Positions 43,618 to 57,002 are shown, counted from the first letter of the stretch. The stretch: DNA of 64,000 nt from Rhizopus arrhizus (GCA_024220505.1 JAKZZE010000015.1:682001-746000), one strand, 5' to 3'. Notes: generated by a model from the sequence alone, not told the origin. A program made the numbers and translations.

Positions 43618-45521
43618 TTATTGTTCTTCAAATTTACGTTTCTTGTCGGATGGTCCTGCTGTTTCAGGAGGAGAAATAAGAAGATCTTTATTTTTTGAAG
43701 ATTCTTTCTTGTTTTCTTTTGGTTTGATGGGAAATGAAGTATTAACAACATAATCTTTAAGTACCGTCTTCCAGAGATGTACACCTGTCTGATATATATT
43801 GTTTTCCGAATAAATCTCGCTGTCAAATACCAGTGCACTTCTTTCTTCTTCATTGTGCAGCGGCCATAGAGGCAAACCATCTCGGTTCGGATCGCCTGTT
43901 TTAGCAAACTGAGCAATAGCACCTGATATCTGTTTAGCTATTCTGTCTCTTTCATGGTCATCTCCTGGACCCAAGAATGGATTGTCTGTCCAATAGACAA
44001 GATTGTCCCAGGAAAAGATAGAGTCTACCATATGAGCGGCTTTAATCACATTTTGGACATCATTGGATTCATAGTTCCACTGGTACAGATAGACTTTATG
44101 ACCATGTCTTGATAGATTCTCTGCTGTTAACAAAGTAGCCATACGGCTCATGACATCCGAACACATGTATCGAGCTACTTCAGAAGGTGGTGACATCGGT
44201 GGCACAATTTCTTGCTTGTATAGTTCATAAGCTTGTCTATTGTTTTTATAACCAAAGACATGGGTAAAATACGTACGAACAAAGATCGAATCATCCATCT
44301 CTTGGAAATTGGGTAAAAAGGGAAAGAAGAAGTTGAATTCATCTCTGGTATAACCAATCATGATTTCCAAGTCTTCATAGCCGGCTGGCAATGGCTCATG
44401 AAAAAAGTGCTCAATGACTGTCTTGTGTAAAAGTTGGTTGTCTACACTGTTGCCAATAGGCGCTAATCCTTCCAAGAAATTTGGCCAGGTTGTCATGAAT
44501 GTTTGTGATTCAAGAAACATTTCGATATCAATGGATTGTAGGTCCTGCAAGAGATCGGATTCATCTAGACCCAGCGATCTTACAAATATGTTGCCTTTCA
44601 TTTCTGCCCACTTCTTTGGGCTTACCATGAACATTGGCGGGGATTGCAAGACAACTCGACGAAATAATCCTGCAGTATTAGGGGACAAAATGAGAGACAT
44701 GATACAAGCAGCTTATGATATAAAACAGTTTAGTTGGCAACTTTTTATCCTTATTCTCTCTTTACCTCCTGCAGAAGATCCAAATGCAGTGACATTGTTA
44801 GGATCTCCACCAAACGACGCAATATTTTTTGAACCCATTTTAGTACAGCTACACAAAAACAAAACAAAAACAAAAAAAGATTAGAGAAATACACAAACAA
44901 GCATGCAATACACTCTACTTATTTGATCCAATAAACCCAGATTTGCACTTTCTTTTAAATCAGAAGAAATATGGCCCATAGACATCCAACCCAATGCACC
45001 TAAACGATAATTGAAGCTTACAATAATCACATCGTTTCTCGATAAATTAGTTCCATCCCAAAAAGGTTGACTTGAACTTCCACTGTTTACAAAGAAAAAA
45101 AAGTCAATAATTTCCACTTGTCAAAACATATTTAAAGTCGTACATGCCTTAAGCATGCACCAGGATGAAACCAGACAATAACCGGTTTAGGTTTATCGGT
45201 GGAACTATTGCTGGGTCTCCAAACGTTCAAATAAAGACAATCTTCAGATTGATAATTGATTTCCACGCACATCAAAGTATCAAAAGGCATGGCTACCTGT
45301 GGTGCAGCAGGAGCATGAGCTGTACAAGTTCTTTCGATGTTTGGTGTATCGAGTGGAACGGTAGGTCGAAAACGAAGGGATCCAACGGGTGGTTCGGCAT
45401 AAGGTATGCCTAAAAATACGTCGACTTGATTAGCTTCATCTTTAAAACCTTGAAGTTTGCCAGAGCTAGTTTGAACCGATCCTGTTAATGTGAAATCTTC
45501 TAAAGGAACTTCATCTGCCAT
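43618..45521 (-). CDS. Type B carboxylesterase, 4 exons
   Basis: Alpha/beta hydrolase of the carboxylesterase/cholinesterase family. Exons: 45521-45148, 45082-44919, 44847-44766 and 44711-43618, about 570 codons. Landmarks: VDVFLGIPYAEPPVGSLRF, SEDCLYLNVWRP (type B signature 2), PVIVWFHPGA (oxyanion), FNYRLGALGW, NIASFGGDPNNVTAFGSSAG with the nucleophile Ser (Ser replaces the usual Glu of GESAG), the acid in GYTRDEFN and the His in AAHMVDSIFSW. Intron 1 appears to be GC-AG. There is no clear signal peptide and the C-terminus is Lys-rich (PSDKKRKFEEQ), so a cytosolic location is likely. Substrate not deducible. Stops converge with the Myb gene 104 bp away. Confidence 0.88.
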
Positions 45522-46228
45522 TCCTAATGTACAAGTAGAAAAGGAAGGAGAAAGTAAAGGAAAATATATGCTAATTTCATATAAAGCTAAACGTTTATTG
45601 GCTGACCCAAGCAGCTGGGTCACTTCAAAAAAAAAAAAAAAGTGATACGGGTGCCTGTATGCCGTAAATGAAAGAATAAAAGTATTTTCGATCTCTTTTG
45701 TGATCGATTTGCCTGTGATGCTAAAGATGTAAGGTTAAAGTATGAAGTTGTGATCAACCAATAGTTTATATAAGATAGTTGTGCGATTTCAACCTGTACC
45801 GGAATTAATCGATGGATTCCTACTCTACTTTTGTGCCCCATTAAAATAATGTACACAACGGGAACAGATGGTAATGAATTCCAAAGGATAAAATCATTGA
45901 CTTACTTTGGCAAATAAGAACTTGATTTAGAATCAGAAGTATTTTTTTATAGTGTACAACCATACTTGTTTAATATACTATTTCAGTGTAAAACTTTTAT
46001 AACAAAAATTGTAAAACATATTCTTGTTAAACCTGCATGCGTTTAAAAGCTGTATATGCGTCTACACACAAACATTTAGAAATGCGCTATTGTTGTCATT
46101 TTAAAAGTAGGCACTGACTGTCAGTGTCAATGGTTAGCATAGTACCTGATTGTTCCAAATGTAGCCCTCCGACTTACACTTGCAAAATGACTTGATACTC
46201 AGCTGACGTCAGTTAAGAATGATGCTCA
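45522..46228. promoter_or_regulatory. Upstream region of the carboxylesterase
   Basis: AT-rich sequence, no credible gene. An A15 tract lies at about 45628-45642. Confidence 0.3.
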
Positions 46229-46551
46229 TCATAAGAACGCGGATGATGGATCCCGTAAGAAGATCCCTTGCTCGAGTTTTAATTTATCCCAAGATCCACA
46301 AAGTGCACCTGTTTCATCAGGTGTGATCTTCAACACGGAGACTGGGTACTCTGTATGCTTACAGGTGATTCTCATCATGTCTTTGATGCTATTCAATTGA
46401 TTGATCCCATCCTTAAAGCCCAAAAAAGTACCCTCGGAATAAAAAGTACTAGACCATAGACACCTGATGGCTTGTGCTCTTTTGTATGCATCATTTCCAA
46501 ATCGCACATAATTTTCATATGGGATGTTTCTTTTATTGACCTCTTCATATC
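46229..46551 (-). CDS. Orphan exon of unknown function
   Basis: Minus-strand frame of about 105 codons ending at 46229: QKRYEEVNKRNIPYENYVRF, AYKRAQAIRCLWSSTFYSEG, FLGFKDGINQLNSIKDMMRI, YPVSVLKITPDETGALCGSW and FLRDPSSAFL. Composition is protein-like and not low-complexity, but no ATG opens it. A possible acceptor (TTTTTACAAAAAAG) precedes it, so it may be a last exon or a truncated gene. I do not recognise the family. Confidence 0.4.
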
Positions 46552-47759
46552 TTTTTTGTAAAAAGAAAAGTGACTAGTTCTGTCGGTTCCTTTTTATTTT
46601 GTTTGTATTTTACATAAATTACGGAATCAGCATATTGATGTTCTAATATTTGTGGTAGGTGTATTTTTTCCATTCATGGAGAAAAAGAAAATTTGATTCT
46701 TGATAAATTGATCCTTACAACTTGTCAAAATTAATTGGTAACAAGTAGTTGTTATACTAAACAAAGGATATGGGGTATGTTTGTGTACCCACTGTCACTT
46801 GTATTTGTTTACTTAATTTGTTGCTAGGAAAATCAAGTCCGCTCCTTAATCTTTACAAGACACATAATCATTTGAACATTTTAATAGTTGAGTTTGTTAT
46901 ATTTAGATTAACTTTTGTCTTGTGTGTAGGTCTGTGTTTAATGGTGGTGACAAAATTGCAATTGAGTTCCGAGCAAAGGAAGGGGGTTTTATATCAGGAG
47001 TTTAAGTTTCAATCATAATAAGGAGCTTCTATGAGTGAAGGAGGGGCAAAAAAAAAAAAGAGAAAAGGAGAATATCAAAATAAAAAAGTGAGGAGGTAGG
47101 TTTAGTGACAACTACCTTCAATCTTTATAATTCATCTCAAAAATACAGTTCATGCTCCTACTCGAGAAAACTGTATGTGAGTTTATAGCTACTTCTTCAA
47201 AAAAAATAGCATTAAATAAAGAAAAAGGAAGCTTAAAAGTACTTTGAATCCAATAGACAAAAGAGTGGCTTATTGTAAGCCCGCGTCCCTTTATTTTTTA
47301 TAACCTGAAACATGACGGTAGCTGAAACAATTATCAGTTTCTTGTGTCCTTTACTTGTTTTGTCAATTGGAAGGGGGGGGAGATAATGTTTTTGTATACA
47401 TGAAAAAAAAAAAAAAAAAAAAAACTTTAAGGGGGTAATTTGCACTACAACCCCTTATATTTAACGAAGAATGACCACCATAACTAAAAGGCTTAATATA
47501 TGACAGAATATGTAAGGATGATATCCGTCTTCTCTCTCTCTCTTTTCTCTCTCTCGGTTTTTCTTTCTGTACACCGTACTCACGCTTCTCCCCCCTTTTT
47601 TTAGTGTATGTATGTTTGAGTGGGTGTAAAATGGTAGAAAGGAAAGCGTGAAAGTGCATGCTATTTATTCCTTTTTTCTTCTTTTTATTTTTATTTTTCT
47701 TCTTTTCTTTCTCTCTCTTTTTTTTTTAAAAAAAATATCCCCGTTAATAATATTAAAAT
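46552..47759. promoter_or_regulatory. Spacer with CT-rich promoter-like tract
   Basis: AT-rich up to about 47500, with an A23 run at 47402-47424. From 47525 to 47735 the plus strand is strongly pyrimidine-rich with CT repeats, directly before the gene at 47760, and may be its promoter and leader. Confidence 0.35.
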
Positions 47760-48986
47760 ATGACTACATGTGTTGTTTTAGGCCATTATGCATACCTAAA
47801 GACATTTTGTATTTATTCCAACTCTACTTCATTAACTTATTTTTGCTTGGAAGAAATGGATCTCTTATTTTTTAATAACAAATTAAATACAAAATCACAT
47901 TATTTGAAGCAACTGTTCGAGGCAAATCCGCATCATTTTTCAAAAAATAGCGATGGTCGCACGTTTGTGATGACACCTAGTGTGATACAAATAGCACGTT
48001 CTTTCAATTATTTCTATCTCGCTGAGCTTTGTAAATTAACGGTGGATGAATTATTGGGTAAAGTAGCAGATCCACTACTGAAATGTATTGATTACGATCA
48101 ATGGCGCATGGCGCTACCTGCTCCATATAAAATGGAAAATCATGCCGACCTGGAACTTGAACCTTTAAATGGAAATGAATGGTTCTTTATATCTTCAGCC
48201 TCTCCCGAAGCCAGAACTATAAAAACAGAAAAACAATACATGAAACCGAGCAGAAATACACGAATGTAAATTCAGAAAAATAGAAATGTTTTTATATGCT
48301 GTATCACTCAATTAAACTTTACTAGGTCAATAGAAGAGCAAGGAAAAAAACAGTACAGGCCAATTACAACAACAACCATCCAGCTATCTACCATTCTGTA
48401 TCAGTGGCTCTCAACAGACATTAGTGAATACCAGCCAACCTCTGCCATGTTTCAGACATTAAAGTCTGTAGAGAAAATGAAGCGGCAACAGCAGGCCATT
48501 ATTGAAACACGTCAACGACAGATTGCTTTCACAGCTCCAGCCAAAGTAACAAGATTAATGAAGGGAGCGATGCGAACAGACAGGAAATCATCATCATCAA
48601 CATCTAGCCATTCGCCTGCTTCTGATACATCCTTTCCACCAAGTCCACCTGTCTGCTCAGACAAGCGAAAAAAAGGGGCTTATTTTCAAAGCAACAAAAA
48701 GTCTAGATTACTTCCAATCACACAAGAAAAAAGACCAGTACTGCCACTTCCATCTCAACAACATGAAAATTCAGAACACAATCTTCATTTGTTAGCAAGC
48801 CAAGCGACTCAGATGAGAGGATTGCCGATTTCACCCAGTCTCTCTCCTTCTTCTCCTCCAACCCCCTTTTTATTACAGCCGATTGGTAAGCATGCTAAAC
48901 AACCACCGTTGCGTTTACCTTCTATTCGGTCCATGCTATCAGAACTACCAATACAAATTGGAAGAAATATGGACTACTGTGCATAA
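47760..48986 (+). CDS. Uncharacterised protein with Ser/Pro-rich C-terminus, 2 exons
   Basis: Exons 47760-48265 and 48326-48986, about 389 codons; phase 2 intron with GTAAAT and ACTAG. The start may instead be ATG 47856 (MDLLFFNNKLNTK), because the first 32 residues look atypical. The N-terminal half is compact: SDGRTFVMTPSVIQIARSFN, YFYLAELCKLTVDELLGKVA. After the intron, IQLSTILYQWLSTDI and a basic helix KSVEKMKRQQQAIIETRQRQ lead to a long Ser/Pro-rich, basic region (KRKKGAY) ending PPLRLPSIRSMLSELPI. That closing motif is similar to ones at the ends of Mucorales transcription regulators, so a nuclear role is guessed. No DNA-binding domain was recognised. Confidence 0.6.
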
Positions 48987-49204
48987 TCCCCTTACATTCT
49001 AAACAGGAACGAGTTTCTTTGTTGCTGCTGTAAATAAACAAATTAAATGGGCTTTTTATATCGTTCAAAATACGTACATATTTTTTATGCATTTCTACCC
49101 ATTGCCAACCAAGTCATGTACCACATTATATACTATGTGTTTCTCTCCTTAAAAAGCTGGTATTTTATTACTATTCTTATGATACAATGAAAACCAATTC
49201 ATTC

Positions 49205-50139
49205 TTAAAACCAACTTGATTCTTCTTCTACAGTCGTATCTCCATAAGCGTCAGTTTCAGTAACTAAATTTTAAACAAAGTAAATAAAGTTCAACAGATC
49301 GCTTTACTCAAATCCTTACTCGTTGTTTCATCATGAAACCAGCCATCTTCCTTCTCTATAACAGTCGTACCCCCATTTTGATCTGCATGAAGCCCCTTAC
49401 ACTTTTAGCTTCAAATAGTTGTCAACATAAGGGATATATTACCTGTTTCGATTATAGTTTGTTTATCATTTCCAAACCATCCACCATCCTCATTAATAGT
49501 TGTTGTTGTTTCTCCATTTTGCTCTCTGTAATCACCACCACCTTGATATTCACGATCATAATTGGATTCTCCTAAAAAGCGTTTTGTTTTCGGTTTAATT
49601 GTGTTCATACAACTTACTGTAGCGGTCTTCACGTTCTTCGTCTTCGAGTCTTTCGATACGATCATTTTGCTCTTCTTCGTGATCAATGATTTCTGAGATA
49701 CCGAAACCAACCAAACCTACTGCTGCTGCTGCACCAGCCAATTTCATGCCTGTAGATAAACCAGATTTCTTTTGTGTCTGGGCCGCAGGTGGCGTACTGC
49801 CATTACCTTGAGGAGGCACACCGTAAGGCGATGGCTGTGATTGTGGGGGAGCACCATAAGGAGGATAGCCTTGCTGTTGAGGAGGATAGCCTTGCTGTTG
49901 AGGAGGATAGCCTTGCTGCTGAGGTGGATAGCCTTGCTGATAGCCACCATATTGAGGAGGAGGAGCTGGATACTCACGATTGTTTTGACGAGGATCTTCC
50001 CAAGTGGTTGTTTGTGTATTGTGGTTAATAAAGTAACTAAAGCAACTTTAGTTAAAATGTATTCTCTACCTTTGTTCACTTACTATTGACCATTAGGAGC
50101 TTGACGAGCTTCCCATCCGGGCGGTAGAGGTTCAGACAT
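49205..50139 (-). CDS. WW-domain protein with QQGYPP repeats, 5 exons
   Basis: Begins MSEPLPPGWEARQAPNGQ and, across a short intron, completes a WW domain (YYFINHNTQTTTWEDPR) with both Trp present; WW domains bind proline-rich ligands. Then follow three QQQGYPP repeats in a Pro/Gln/Tyr-rich stretch, a hydrophobic Gly/Ala segment (GMKLAGAAAAVGLVGFGISE), an acidic Glu/Arg helix, and a C-terminus made of three related units, TTTTINEDGGWFG, TTVIEKEDGWFHD and TTVEEESSWF, separated by introns. The QGYPP array plus Gly/Ala segment resembles membrane- or phospholipid-associated annexin/rhodopsin-tail-like repeats. Exact function unknown; probably a cytosolic adaptor. Confidence 0.78.
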
Positions 50140-50328
50140 GGTTAATAAAAAAATATAAAATGGAAAAGAAAACACAAGACAAGTCTTGTATTTATCCTAG
50201 TTTACTTCAAGTTTATCATTTAATCTTTTTTCGGGTAAATTTTACTCGTTAAGGTCATTATCACGTTTATTTTGTACAATTGTTACATATTAGGTTTTTT
50301 TTTTTTTTTTTTTGTTGGCTAGAACTCT

Positions 50329-53300
50329 TTAATTTTTGCGTTGCTCGAATAAATTAGTTAAAACAATAAAGTTTTGAACATTTTGTATATTTAACTACAG
50401 TAAAAAAAATTAAACTTTTTTGTACCCTGAGCAAATAGATACTTTGACTTACATAATCAGGAATATATGAGCTAATATCAACAATATGAGGTTCTGGCAA
50501 GTCATAATCGTTTTCTTCAAGAGAGGCATTATCGAGCAATATGACATTTCCTGTATCACTACCGCTTACACGAGATGCTACTGTCCTCAAGATTTCATTA
50601 CTAATTGGCTCCTGGACAAGAAGATTAGAATGGTAAATTTGAATCTATAATTAGATTGGATATATACCTCATAATCAGCAATACTATAGTTCTGTATAAG
50701 CTGTTGTATCTGTGTAGGAGCCAAGAACCAGCAAATATCATAAATGATTTTTATATCCTCTACCGTTGATTTCTTTAGTTGTAATAGTTTTATGGCTTGC
50801 GTTAAATGTTCTAATTGGTTTGTAGCTTGAGCTATATGATTGGTTTTGCACCATTCTTCCAATCTAGTAATATTGTATTGTATTTGCATGGCTAAACGTT
50901 TTTAATTAGTTTCCATCTCGCGTACATTCTCTCTCACTTTTTACCTCTTTTCCACGAGTTAAAATTACGTCTCATAATAAGATCATTAAAAGCGGTTATA
51001 CCAATATATTTCAACATCTCAGAAACAACTTGTTCCATAATATAATGGTCAACATAATAACTGATCATTGTTGAATAGACTCGATTCATAAAATCCAGCA
51101 AATCGTCCAAAGAATAAGGCTGTTGATTACTGTTGGACATCATTCTACCAAACATTCGCGATGAATCGTTTATAGTAAAACCTGGTAAGGATTGTGTTTC
51201 AATAACAGCAGGGATGACCATCTTGCTTAACGCCTTCTTTAACTCTGTCAGCCAGTGGTAATAAATGCTGTCTTGTACGCATTGTAATTCATGCTTTATG
51301 TTTGTTGTCTGCTTTTCAATGTCGTTCCAACTCACTGCTGGCCTTCTTTGAGAGGATTGCATTTCTTTTTCAAGTTCCTGTTCAACAGAATAAATTAAAG
51401 AGAGTAATTCAGATGTATTTGATAACCAATAAGCACATGGTACGATTGTATTTTCTTCTGCAAACGACTAAATACAAGCCATATACACATGAGTGACATA
51501 AATATATAACTTTTTCTTTTTTGTTTTATACCGCGCATTCTTGTTGAATAGTTCCCATCACTCGAAACAGCAAACGCTCAGATTCAAGTAGGTAACCCAA
51601 GCGCCACATCTGCGTAACACATTTGCCAATAATGTGAGTAGGATAAAATACCTCTTCACGTGCTGGAAATTTATGTGTTCCAGGTGGCACAATCCTTAGT
51701 GTATGTATCAGTCCTTGCACCAACTCGTTTTCCAACACCTCGCCATTATTTCTTAATAATTGAGCCATAGCAGCCTCAGGATTGCGCGTGTCTAAATTCA
51801 CAGGCTTCCCTACTTTCTTGGGTATCATCTGCTTTGGCTCAGCATAAATTATCTTTTTCCCAGTTCTCGCAGGCGCCATCGCAAGACGTGGGTCAGCAGA
51901 ACGCCCACGTCGGCCATTACGCTGCGGATTGTTGTTGGTATTTATGGATGATTGGTATTTGGGGTATTGTTTAAGTGATTGAGATAGCTGAGACTTTAGA
52001 GCCATGATTTGTGATTTAAGTTCGGCAACATCGCCGTCATCTGCTCCAGTATACGGCTTGTGGTGCCGTGGGTTACTGAGTCGTTTTAGTCTAAATATTT
52101 CTTCTTTTTGACGATTTAAATCTTCACCTAATCGAGCAATTTCTGAATTCTGTTTGTTGATGCGGTCTATAGAAGTATCATAGTCAGTCTGCAGCGAACT
52201 ATGTTGGTGCTTCATTGATGCCAATTCTGATTCGTATCCAGAAGGTTTATCGAATTTTGTTTCTATGTCTTTGGCCTTTTTATCTATTGTATCATATTTA
52301 TCAATCCATGAATTAACCTGAACTTCAAGTTCCTTGGTCTTGACATGCATTTGATCTTTTTCATCTCTGTTCTGAGAGACGTGACGGGTCACTTCATCCA
52401 TCTTGTTTTCTAAACTATAAGGCACATCTTTAAACCGCTCAGTAGATCTCACTCCTTCCTTAAGCATCAACAGTTTTTTATGAGCCAAACGACGACGGAT
52501 GCATGCTTGAACTCGAATCATGTAATTTCTCTTAGCAAGATACTGCTTGCGAACAGCCCACCCACGAAGTAAACTTTGTATTTTGGTCGCAGCAAGGTGT
52601 TGCCGGATATGAACAAATTTTCGACGCATGATATAGGACCTGGAAGCAGTCTGGAGCTGAACAATAAAGGCACACTGCCTTAAGAAACGCTTGCGTTGGT
52701 TATAACGACGCCACTCTGCTTGAATTTTGACAACTGCCTTTGTTTGACGAGCGATCTCTAATTTTCTAACACCCATCTTTTGACGGCCTACCCTTTGCAG
52801 ACGCGAGATAAGGTCGAGCTTCCGCAAGTATTGAATACGAACAATAAGACGTTTCGCATTCTTTTGAACCAAAATGGTACATTCATCCCATCTTTCTCTT
52901 CTGCACTTTTCAAGATAAGCGAGCTAATATACATAATCTTTAAAAAAGAAATTCATTTAAAATTGCATATACCGTTTGTATACCTGTCCTGCACGAAAAA
53001 AGATTTTTGTAAGACCAATTTGATACTTGTCTTTTTCAGGAACACACTTTTGCAAAATCACTCTACAGAGTTCATTTATATCCGGTTGAAGCTTTGGATA
53101 CCAATATTTGGAACTAACAAGCGCATAAAATCTACAGAGGTAGGAAGTTGGTATTTTGTTTTTGTAAAAATTTCAATAATACCTCTCTGCAAATTCTGGA
53201 AATGACCAACGAGAAGGATAACCAGCACAACTAATTCGAATGGTTTCCAAGACACCACAAGCACGCAACTGAGACAACACCATGTTTGATTCAAATCCCC

Positions 53301-55835
53301 AAGCTACCTTGGCTTCATTTGGCTTAATACAACGAATATAGTGTACATTCGTTTTGTTGATTGTGTCCATTAAACTGATGAGTGAAAGCTGATAAGGATC
53401 AATACCATTAATGATCATGTATTTGTATTATTTCATGTCATTCCTTACTTTGAAAATAGAACCTAATGTAGGTTTCTTTGCTGCGGCCATTCCAACTTTT
53501 TTAACAGGAGCAGGCTATGATTTGATAAGGAAGAATATTTTTTTTTCTGTATTCATGTTGTAATTTAGTTCTGTTGTTTACCTTGGCCTCTTGCGCAGTT
53601 GCTGTAGCTGCTGCTGTAGCAGTCTGAAGCATTTCCACCAAAAAGGGATTATTTGCAGTTTGCAGCAAGTTCAAAAGTTCATCAGGTACCGTGTCCTTGT
53701 TTTTGTCAATAAATCCTTCTGAGTCGTATTCTACATCATGTGCATAATGAACCACTGTAAAGGCACTATTAGAAAACCGAGGTTTCTTGAAATAATTCTT
53801 GTATTTGGGATCAGAGAAATTAGAAAAGAGCTTATTACAGAATCCTTGATCTGTTCCGGATGGCATTCTTGATTCTTCATCCAAAAGTGACAGAATACCC
53901 AGTTTGGCTTCAATAACCTCGATACACTTTTGATTATCGCTAAATTCGATGAATTTCCACTCAATCTTTTCCTTAATATATTCTTCTTGTTCCAACTTGA
54001 ATACATGTTGATTGAACTGCTGCTGGAGCTTTTCATTGGCATAGTTGATACAAAATTGCTCAAAAGAATTTTTCTTAAAATGCTCAAATCCATAAATATC
54101 CAAAACACCGATAAATGTACGTGCTTTGCCTTCTTCCTGGCAAGATAAACTATCATTGACTACCTTAACCAGCCATTCAAATAGATTTGCGTAAATGTAT
54201 TTGGCCACAGAATCTCTGACAACCAAAGACTGCACAATGCTCAAGTTCTTTACAATCTTATCGCTTCTGGTAATGATCTGTCGACGGGTTAGCCATTTTT
54301 TAAATTCGGCTGTTTTGATACCCAATAATTTTGTGACTATCAAAAGAGCCGGATCAGCATCCGGAATAGAAGCATCTGAACGACCTCCTACTTCAATATT
54401 GCCTATATGAAGTAATGCTGCAAGTAGTTTAAATATTTGACTCTGTTGTTCATTGCTAATGCCCACAAGTGATAGGGACTTTTGTGTCAATTCAAATTCA
54501 GCTACATCATCCACACCAGGGATAGTTCCTGTACCACTTTGGTTAAGATAGTGAAAAGTATTCCATTCGCCCAACTCGAGTTCTTTTCGTTCAGCGGCTG
54601 AAGCTCCTAAACAAAGCTATAAACAAAGTAAGGTATGAATATGAAAAACAAAAAAAGCAATTAGATTACTTGATAAAAAATATGATAATTTCTTTCTGTC
54701 TCTGGTTGGAAAATCAAACGGGATCTTTCTAAAAGATAAGTTCTGATCTTTGCACCCACAATATTATTTTTAGCGTCGAATTGGATCTAAAGTAATATAC
54801 ATGAGACATTTTGAAAAATTAAGTCTAGACATGACAACTTACTTCAATATATTTACCAAATCTTGAACTGTTATTATTTCTTGTAGTTTTGGCGTTTCCG
54901 AATGCTTCCATGATTGGATTTGTAGCTATTTTGTATAAATAAGTTTAAATAATTTTTTTTAAAAGCATCTCAATTACCCATAATCTGTTCTTCAACTTCG
55001 GTCATTCCTTGACTTGTATCCTTGACCTTTCCGGATTCTTTATCATCTGCAGTAGCAAAATATCTCATAATATGGGTAGCTGATACAGTTTTACCTGCGC
55101 CACTATAGAAATTTAGCAACAATTAGAGCACCTTCATGTATTTTTTTTTTAACTAATTGTCCATTTCTTTACCTTTCACCTGAAACGACTACTGTTTGAT
55201 TTGCCTTTTCCCGAATCATAAACCGATAAGCATCTTCAGCAATAGCAAACAAATGCGGATCCAATTCACCACGTCTTTTACCTGAATATTGCTGAATAAC
55301 TTCTGGATCATAAAGTGGTACTCTGGCGAAAGGATTGGCAGCAATCAAGACGATACCAGAATAAGTATAAATATTGCGTTGCAAATATCGAGTGCGGATA
55401 GTATCAAGAACTGCAGGAATCTTTAATCTATGTTGTCTTCAAGTTGTCCCTGTTTATTATTTTACCTGAAGGCTCATTCAAGTAAGTCAGATTTGTTAAA
55501 TCATCAATGTTCTCTAATCTTGATGGGTTCTTCAAAGGCGGTAGATTTTCACCTTTTTGCTTTTCTAAGAGTGCAAATGTTGATTCAAATACATGTTGCT
55601 ATGGTAATAAAACATTAATGGCTCATTTCAGGAATCACATATTATTTATTTATTGTTTTACTCGTTCATTATCTTTGTCGTTTTCAAATGTGATTTTGAC
55701 ACCAGTAGCCGATTCTTCTTTTGAAATGACAGTTGCTGAAACCCAAGCTTCCTCTGGATCTTCAAACCACGCTTTAGTACCTTTTATGTATACTTGCAAA
55801 GCTTGCGAGACTCCTGAAGAAAGTGAGCTTGCCAT
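50329..55835 (-). CDS. Class V myosin heavy chain, many exons
   Basis: Actin-based cargo motor for polarised transport at hyphal tips. Reading from the start: an N-terminal SH3-like region ([20 protein letters not shown]), motor domain with [14 protein letters not shown], the P-loop SGESGAGKT split by an intron at about 55169-55108, switch [22 protein letters not shown], and [10 protein letters not shown] with [17 protein letters not shown]. About six IQ motifs follow ([39 protein letters not shown]), binding calmodulin-type light chains, then a coiled coil, and the globular dilute (DIL) tail at about 51360-50400 ([28 protein letters not shown]). The last exon, ending at 50329, is the least certain. 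About 1,550 residues, normal for the class. Confidence 0.92.
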
Positions 55836-56690
55836 ACTTTTTTTTTTCTATTTGAGTCTAAAGGAAAGGAGAAAAATGAAAAGCAGAGAAAAAGGCATCA
55901 AATCTTACAAGTAATTTCGAATTGTGCAACATCAAACCCTATTTCAAAAGATCTTTTTAATTGTGCATAACAGGAGAATAAGGACCATTTATTTTACGTC
56001 AAAAATCTTGGCACAAAATATCTCGGAATGTCCATACATTAGGAGTATACATTAAAAAAGATGTAGCTATAATTCGATTGCTCATTCTTAAAGATGATCC
56101 AAAAGTTGACAAAGTGGAGTTATTTGACGGGGATGAACAGCATATTACGATCGTTGAAGTTTAATTACAAATTTGGTAACTTGACGTTTTGGAATTATTA
56201 TTGGCTGTTGTGATTGAAAATGAATTAAGGAACAATCTCAAAAGAACTCAGATGAAATAGCTGAAGATGATCAGAGAATAGTCTCTAAATTCTTGTTATT
56301 GGTACAACCAAAGTTTGTTAGATTGAAGAACTAGATAAATTTATGCACATATTACAAGAAAGACACAACTAGCAATAGAAAATACTGTTCAGTTTACAAA
56401 AACTATCCTGAATACTATTTATAATTTTTTGTTGAAATACAAGTTTTATACTACAACAAAAGCTGCACTCATCAGATTTCCTGAAAATCTTGGACAGTAT
56501 AAGCTCAGGAGCATCATAAAACTTTTGAAAGCTCCTTTCTTCCTCAAAATTATTCTCCTGTTATATCAAACATTCTGTTCCATCTTTTTGATCTAGGCCA
56601 GTTGCCCTTATTTAGCTGGAAGGTATTGAAGAGCCGACCCAAGGTTTATATTAAAAAAAAAAGAAACAAAAAGCAAGATCTACTCACATA
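55836..56690. other. Spacer upstream of the myosin gene
   Basis: Contains the myosin promoter. A 60-codon open stretch at 55982-56164 (+) reads GPFILRQKSWHKISRNVHTL, VELFDGDEQHITIVEV with stop; it has protein-like composition but no start codon and no recognised family. Confidence 0.35.
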
Positions 56691-56940
56691 CTTGGTAAAT
56701 GTAATAAAGGGTATCTGCCTGGTAACGCTGGATTTTAAAGACTTAATACTAAATTATCATGGTTTTTATGATGTCCTTGAATAAGTACTAAATGAACATG
56801 TCGTATGCAAATGATAAGCTATTATTCTGTAAGGAATTCAGTAACATTAAGATGGTAGTTGATCGGTTTTTCTCAACTGAAGGAATTATGACCTTCAAGT
56901 GGGCAAAAGTAATGAAAAGTCCTAATATCTTGAGCTAATT
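56691..56940 (+). pseudogene. LINE reverse transcriptase relic
   Basis: LTYLVNVIKGICLV, then MSYANDKLLFCKEFSNIKMV and MTFKWAKVMKSP. The string YANDKLLFC corresponds to the catalytic YADDLLLFC of LINE reverse transcriptases with the second Asp altered (Asp-Asp to Asn-Asp-Lys), followed by the usual spacing to the A..N..K motif. Short, stop-broken and without ends. Confidence 0.5.
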
Positions 56941-56998
56941 CAAATATGAAATTGAATCATTGAAACTTTCAACTTTAACCTGTCTGCTCTTTTTTTTT

Positions 56999-57002
<4 letters not shown>

